Shown: in pieces, positions 42,252 through 44,652 of the stretch
Position numbering within the stretch: the stretch's first letter is position 1
Layout of the letters: each line of letters opens with the position of its first letter
Translations under genes and position numbers: made by a program
DNA from: Secundilactobacillus collinoides DSM 20515 = JCM 1123
GTDB lineage: Bacteria; Bacillota; Bacilli; Lactobacillales; Lactobacillaceae
DNA length: 44,652 nt
Assembly (NCBI RefSeq): GCF_001435975.1
Contig: NZ_AYYR01000117.1
Span: forward strand, 34,885 to 79,536
Direction of reading: 5' to 3'
Notes under the pieces: generated by a model
The model's input: only the letters and a program-made list of their open reading frames with translations
Told to the model about the DNA's origin: nothing
Databases searched by the model: none

Positions 42252-42812
42252 TCACCTCTCGTTTAAAATCGTTTGCGGCAGAATCTTTTTAAGATAAACA
42301 TCTTCAATCTGATGTGTGCGATGTTCATCAAAAATTGAAATGAGATATGCAGTTTGATGATCCTGAAACTTTCGAACGATATCAATTGTTTGAAAACCAA
42401 TCGAATGGTAAAAATCTTGCAGCCAAGGATGTTCAACTGCGGTCCCTAGACTAACGGCTGGTGCATGCAATTCATCTTTGACAAAGTGGGTGATTACTTG
42501 AGTAATAATTTGTTTTGCAAAGCCTTGATGTTGATACAGCGGGTTTGTAGCTACCCAGCCGATATGCGGTAAGGTAAACGGTCCTGGATTATCGGACCAC
42601 GGTAACCGCACGGATGCGGTGGCTGCAATTTTGCCATCGTCAGTTTGAAGGACAAAGGTTGGCGTATTTAAGATGTGGTCACGCACTTGAGCTTCCGTAA
42701 TGGTCGAAGCACCGAAATGAATGCCTAAATTAACGTCTGCGGCGTAAGCATTATGCAAAAGTTGTGTTAGCTCAGCTGCGCTAGAGAGATCTGTGAGTTT
42801 TTTGAAGTGCAA
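42252..42812 (-). CDS. GNAT acetyltransferase, copy B (YxeL-like position)
   Basis: 186-residue GNAT enzyme, paralogue of copy A at 28372 (shared AYAADVxLGIHF, SVRLPWSDNPGPF, GWVATNP, AYLISIFDEHRT). Acetyl-CoA motif in YQHQGFAKQI. The TTG start at 42812 is supported by GGAGG 8 bases upstream and by matching first residues in copy A. It overlaps the end of the PrpD-family gene by 46 bases and ends just 5 bases before the permease start, so it is tightly coupled to the transporter. In the yxe operon the equivalent gene acetylates S-(2-succino)cysteine before C-S cleavage. Confidence 0.88.
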   Translation of the reverse strand: MHFKKLTDLSSAAELTQLLHNAYAADVNLGIHFGASTITEAQVRDHILNTPTFVLQTDDGKIAATASVRLPWSDNPGPFTLPHIGWVATNPLYQHQGFAKQIITQVITHFVKDELHAPAVSLGTAVEHPWLQDFYHSIGFQTIDIVRKFQDHQTAYLISIFDEHRTHQIEDVYLKKILPQTILNER

Positions 42813-44140
42813 TCTAAATACCTCCTATAATTTAAAAGTGAATCAATTTCCTTCAATTGAGTTTTGGGCTTGCTAAGAAGTTGGATGATATTGGAAGCAA
42901 GATCACCCAGCCCAATGACAAGCTTTTTCTCTAAGTCAGTTTCCTCAAGCGGATTAAGTGGCGACCCCTTTGGATTGATGACTGTAAAGTAAGAAGTATT
43001 CTCGCCTTGAATGACCTCTAATTTAACTGGCCGAGCACTTTTATCCTCATTTGGTAAATCGTGTTGCCGAGAAAATTTAGGTAAAACAGTTTCAAATTTA
43101 GAATCGATTCGGCGATTGTCTAGATCCTGTGTTGAGATATCGCCATTTTCTAAAACCCGCCAGGCGATATATTCGATTGAGAACTTGCCTTCCTGACCAG
43201 TGAGCGGATGCGTTTTAGTTAATGCTTTGTCACCATTTTCCGGGTAGTGAAAGATAAGTTTTGTCACATTGGAAATTCTGATACCAGCTTCGTATGCTTG
43301 GCGTGTTGCATCATAGCCGGAGATTGCAGCAGAGCAAAAAGAATTTTGTTTGAACCAAATCCCCGGGGTCTCAATTTGAGCAGGTGACAGCCAAGACTTA
43401 CCCCAGTTGGATGCCGTTATTTCAATTCCAGCAATCGTTTTAAGCCAACCGTTATGGTTATTGAATGGGTCTGTATTTGCAGTTAACCCGCTTTCGGTCA
43501 GCTGATAAGCAGCAACGGCGTTTCGGACAGCTAATCCAGCCTGTGAAGGTTTCACATCACTGCCTTCTTGGAACATCATCCCAGAAGCTTGGCTAGCCGC
43601 AAAAGACAAAAAAGTGATGAATTTATCTTCAGGAAGCTTTTTGTAAACGCCAATAGCAGCTGCGGCGGCAATCGTTCCAATGGTGCCAGTTGAATGCCAG
43701 CCATTTAACGCATGTGCTGGATGAATGGCTTGACCGATGTGCCCTGCAAGTTCAACGCCTTGAATGAATGCCGCGAGAAGTGACTGAATTTTATCTGTCG
43801 GGTGACTGACTGCTAGTAAAGCGGAAAAAATGACGACGCTGGGATGACCGCGAAAATTTGCTTGAACGTCATCAAAATCTAAGTAATGGGCTGTGAACCC
43901 GTTTAATAAGGCCGCCTGTTCTACCGGTAAATTTCCCTTTTGACCAATAATCAGGTATTGGTCCGGGTAATGAAGCGCTTGTTTTAATTTTTCAACCGCA
44001 AGTTCTTTATCAGCGAGGGTTGCAGAGGCGAGATAATCTAAAAAAGATTTTCTTGCTTGTTGCTCAAGCTTTATTTCTTGAGCCCTTGGCACTCGCGCGC
44101 TTAGTAGATGTACAATTTCTTCAGTGTTTGTTTTAACCAT
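42767..44140 (-). CDS. MmgE/PrpD-family protein (YxeQ-like)
   Basis: 457-residue MmgE/PrpD protein, all-helical N-terminal domain with LNGFTAHYLDFDD near residue 80 and GHPSVV near residue 98, followed by GWHSTGTIGTIAAAAA near residue 147 and the alpha/beta cap domain. The family includes 2-methylcitrate dehydratase and aconitate-decarboxylase-like enzymes. The B. subtilis yxe operon also has a PrpD-family gene (yxeQ) of unresolved role, making this the strongest shared oddity between the two loci. First gene after the leftward T-box; ATG at 44140 after an AGGAGGG site. The C-terminal 30 residues (RRYLDCTSKNSQISLAQLS) extend into the GNAT overlap. Confidence 0.88.
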   Translation of the reverse strand: MVKTNTEEIVHLLSARVPRAQEIKLEQQARKSFLDYLASATLADKELAVEKLKQALHYPDQYLIIGQKGNLPVEQAALLNGFTAHYLDFDDVQANFRGHPSVVIFSALLAVSHPTDKIQSLLAAFIQGVELAGHIGQAIHPAHALNGWHSTGTIGTIAAAAAIGVYKKLPEDKFITFLSFAASQASGMMFQEGSDVKPSQAGLAVRNAVAAYQLTESGLTANTDPFNNHNGWLKTIAGIEITASNWGKSWLSPAQIETPGIWFKQNSFCSAAISGYDATRQAYEAGIRISNVTKLIFHYPENGDKALTKTHPLTGQEGKFSIEYIAWRVLENGDISTQDLDNRRIDSKFETVLPKFSRQHDLPNEDKSARPVKLEVIQGENTSYFTVINPKGSPLNPLEETDLEKKLVIGLGDLASNIIQLLSKPKTQLKEIDSLLNYRRYLDCTSKNSQISLAQLS

Positions 44141-44161
44141 GTGAACCCTCCTTAATTAACG

Positions 44162-44443
44162 CAAAAAATGCTTTCGTCCCAGTTATAGATATAAGTCTAT
44201 AACTGGGACGAAAGCATCGTGGTACCACCCAGATTCGTGTAAGTTTGTTCTTACACCTCAACAACACAAAAACATGTTTGGGATTATATCGTATCCTCAC
44301 GGGTTTTCAGCTTTCACCGGCGACCACAACTCAGAGCTCATCTTCAACCATTGTTCGGTTTCACCTTTTCACTAACGGTGATCACTTTGTACCTAATACG
44401 TGGTCTACTCTTCTCTTCAACGTTTTTTATTTGCGATTAATTG
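44162..44443 (-). promoter_or_regulatory. T-box riboswitch, specifier AUG (methionine), leftward operon
   Basis: Read on the minus strand: AGTA at 44406-44409, stem arm GACCA pairing with TGGTT, apical TCACC/GGTGA hairpin with an AGTG loop, and specifier strand GAAGATGAGC (44336-44345) with ATG at 44339-44341. The core GGGTGGTACCACG (44218-44230) has TGGT, expected to pair with the ACCA end of tRNA-Met. The antiterminator shares bases with a terminator whose 22-bp perfect stem (44168-44189 with 44196-44217) is followed by TTTTTT. Same motifs as the rightward leader, so both operons should open together when methionyl-tRNA is scarce. Confidence 0.88.
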
Positions 44444-44449
44444 ACTTTT

Positions 44450-44487
44450 ACAATAACGATTCGATGAGTAAATGTCAACATCTTTTT
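44450..44487 (-). promoter_or_regulatory. Promoter of the leftward T-box operon
   Basis: Minus strand TTGACA (44473-44478), 17 bases, TATTGT (44450-44455). The preceding sequence AAAAAGATGTTGACA (44473-44487) is identical to that at the rightward T-box promoter. Confidence 0.75.
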
Positions 44488-44567
44488 AATCATGTTTTAA
44501 TTGTGAGAGACGCTTATTAATTGAAAATGTTGAAACAGTAGGGCTTCATCGAAAACGATATTTTTTT

Positions 44568-44613
44568 AATTTTTAAATTGGGTTACTTGTCTTAAATTCC
44601 CCGATTTAAAATT
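44568..44613. terminator. Possible AT-rich hairpin at the right edge
   Basis: AATTTTTAAATTGGG (44568-44582) pairs imperfectly with CCCCGATTTAAAATT (44599-44613). It may terminate a gene lying right of the window. Bases 44488-44652 otherwise show no gene. Confidence 0.3.
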
Positions 44614-44652
44614 GAAGTGCAACACTTGATAACTAGACCAATTAGACTAGCT

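Noticed and set aside
44245-44520. Open frame of 91 codons opposite the leftward T-box
   Set aside because: It is the reverse strand of the T-box leader and its promoter.

Overview
This window looks like the chromosome of a lactobacillus (Lactobacillaceae, low-to-moderate GC Gram-positive). The indicators are AGGAGG-type ribosome binding sites with frequent TTG starts, textbook CcpA cre boxes, a xylQ/xylP/xylR isoprimeverose locus, a phenolic acid decarboxylase with a PadR regulator, luxS, and tRNA-sensing T-box leaders with a methionine codon, a control mode typical of Lactobacillales. The species cannot be fixed from the sequence alone.

Bases 1-9600 form a plant-glycan utilisation block. 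A GH31 alpha-xylosidase (cut by the left edge) is divergent from a GPH-family isoprimeverose-type transporter and a ROK regulator. The two promoters mirror each other: each has a cre box overlapping it and a copy of the same 22-bp AT-rich element at the expected transcription start. Next comes a three-gene operon of GH1 6-phospho-beta-glucosidase, ROK sugar kinase resembling beta-glucoside kinases, and GH3 beta-glycosidase. Together these suggest a non-PTS route in which beta-glucosides are phosphorylated after import.

Bases 9700-25500 are a mixed region. It holds an aquaporin gene broken by a seven-G run, several small orphan or secreted proteins, a cytosolic C39-like cysteine peptidase, an orphan OppA lipoprotein, a DHA2 drug exporter with a divergent TetR regulator, a DUF915 surface hydrolase, ackA with a cre box, a histidine phosphatase, a nitrilase-family amidase, luxS, and padA-padR with a paired operator.

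Bases 25600-44650 are the most interesting part: about 19 kb forming one functional island. Two sets of genes face each other and meet at a terminator at 30896-30945. Each starts with a T-box riboswitch. Both T-boxes carry GAAGATGAGC in the specifier loop, which I read as specifier AUG (Met), and both carry TGGT in the acceptor-binding bulge, matching a tRNA with A73. The two promoters share 15 identical bases. The rightward operon encodes a Xi-class glutathione transferase, DUF1684, a GNAT acetyltransferase, a solute-binding protein and a second DUF1684. The leftward set encodes an MmgE/PrpD protein, a GNAT paralogue, ABC permease and ATPase, an M20 amidohydrolase, a GldA-type dehydrogenase, an aminotransferase, a fumarase/aspartase-superfamily lyase, two solute-binding lipoproteins, a second GST, and then (behind an internal terminator) a D-2-hydroxyacid dehydrogenase and a second M20 amidohydrolase.

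The combination of GNAT, amino-acid ABC importer, M20 deacetylase and PrpD-like protein matches the Bacillus subtilis yxe operon for breakdown of S-(2-succino)cysteine. Here a superfamily lyase that could release fumarate takes the place of the YxeK monooxygenase. My best reading is a methionine-starvation-induced salvage island for modified sulfur amino acids (succinated, N-acylated or hydroxy-acid forms). This is inference from gene content and leader sequences.
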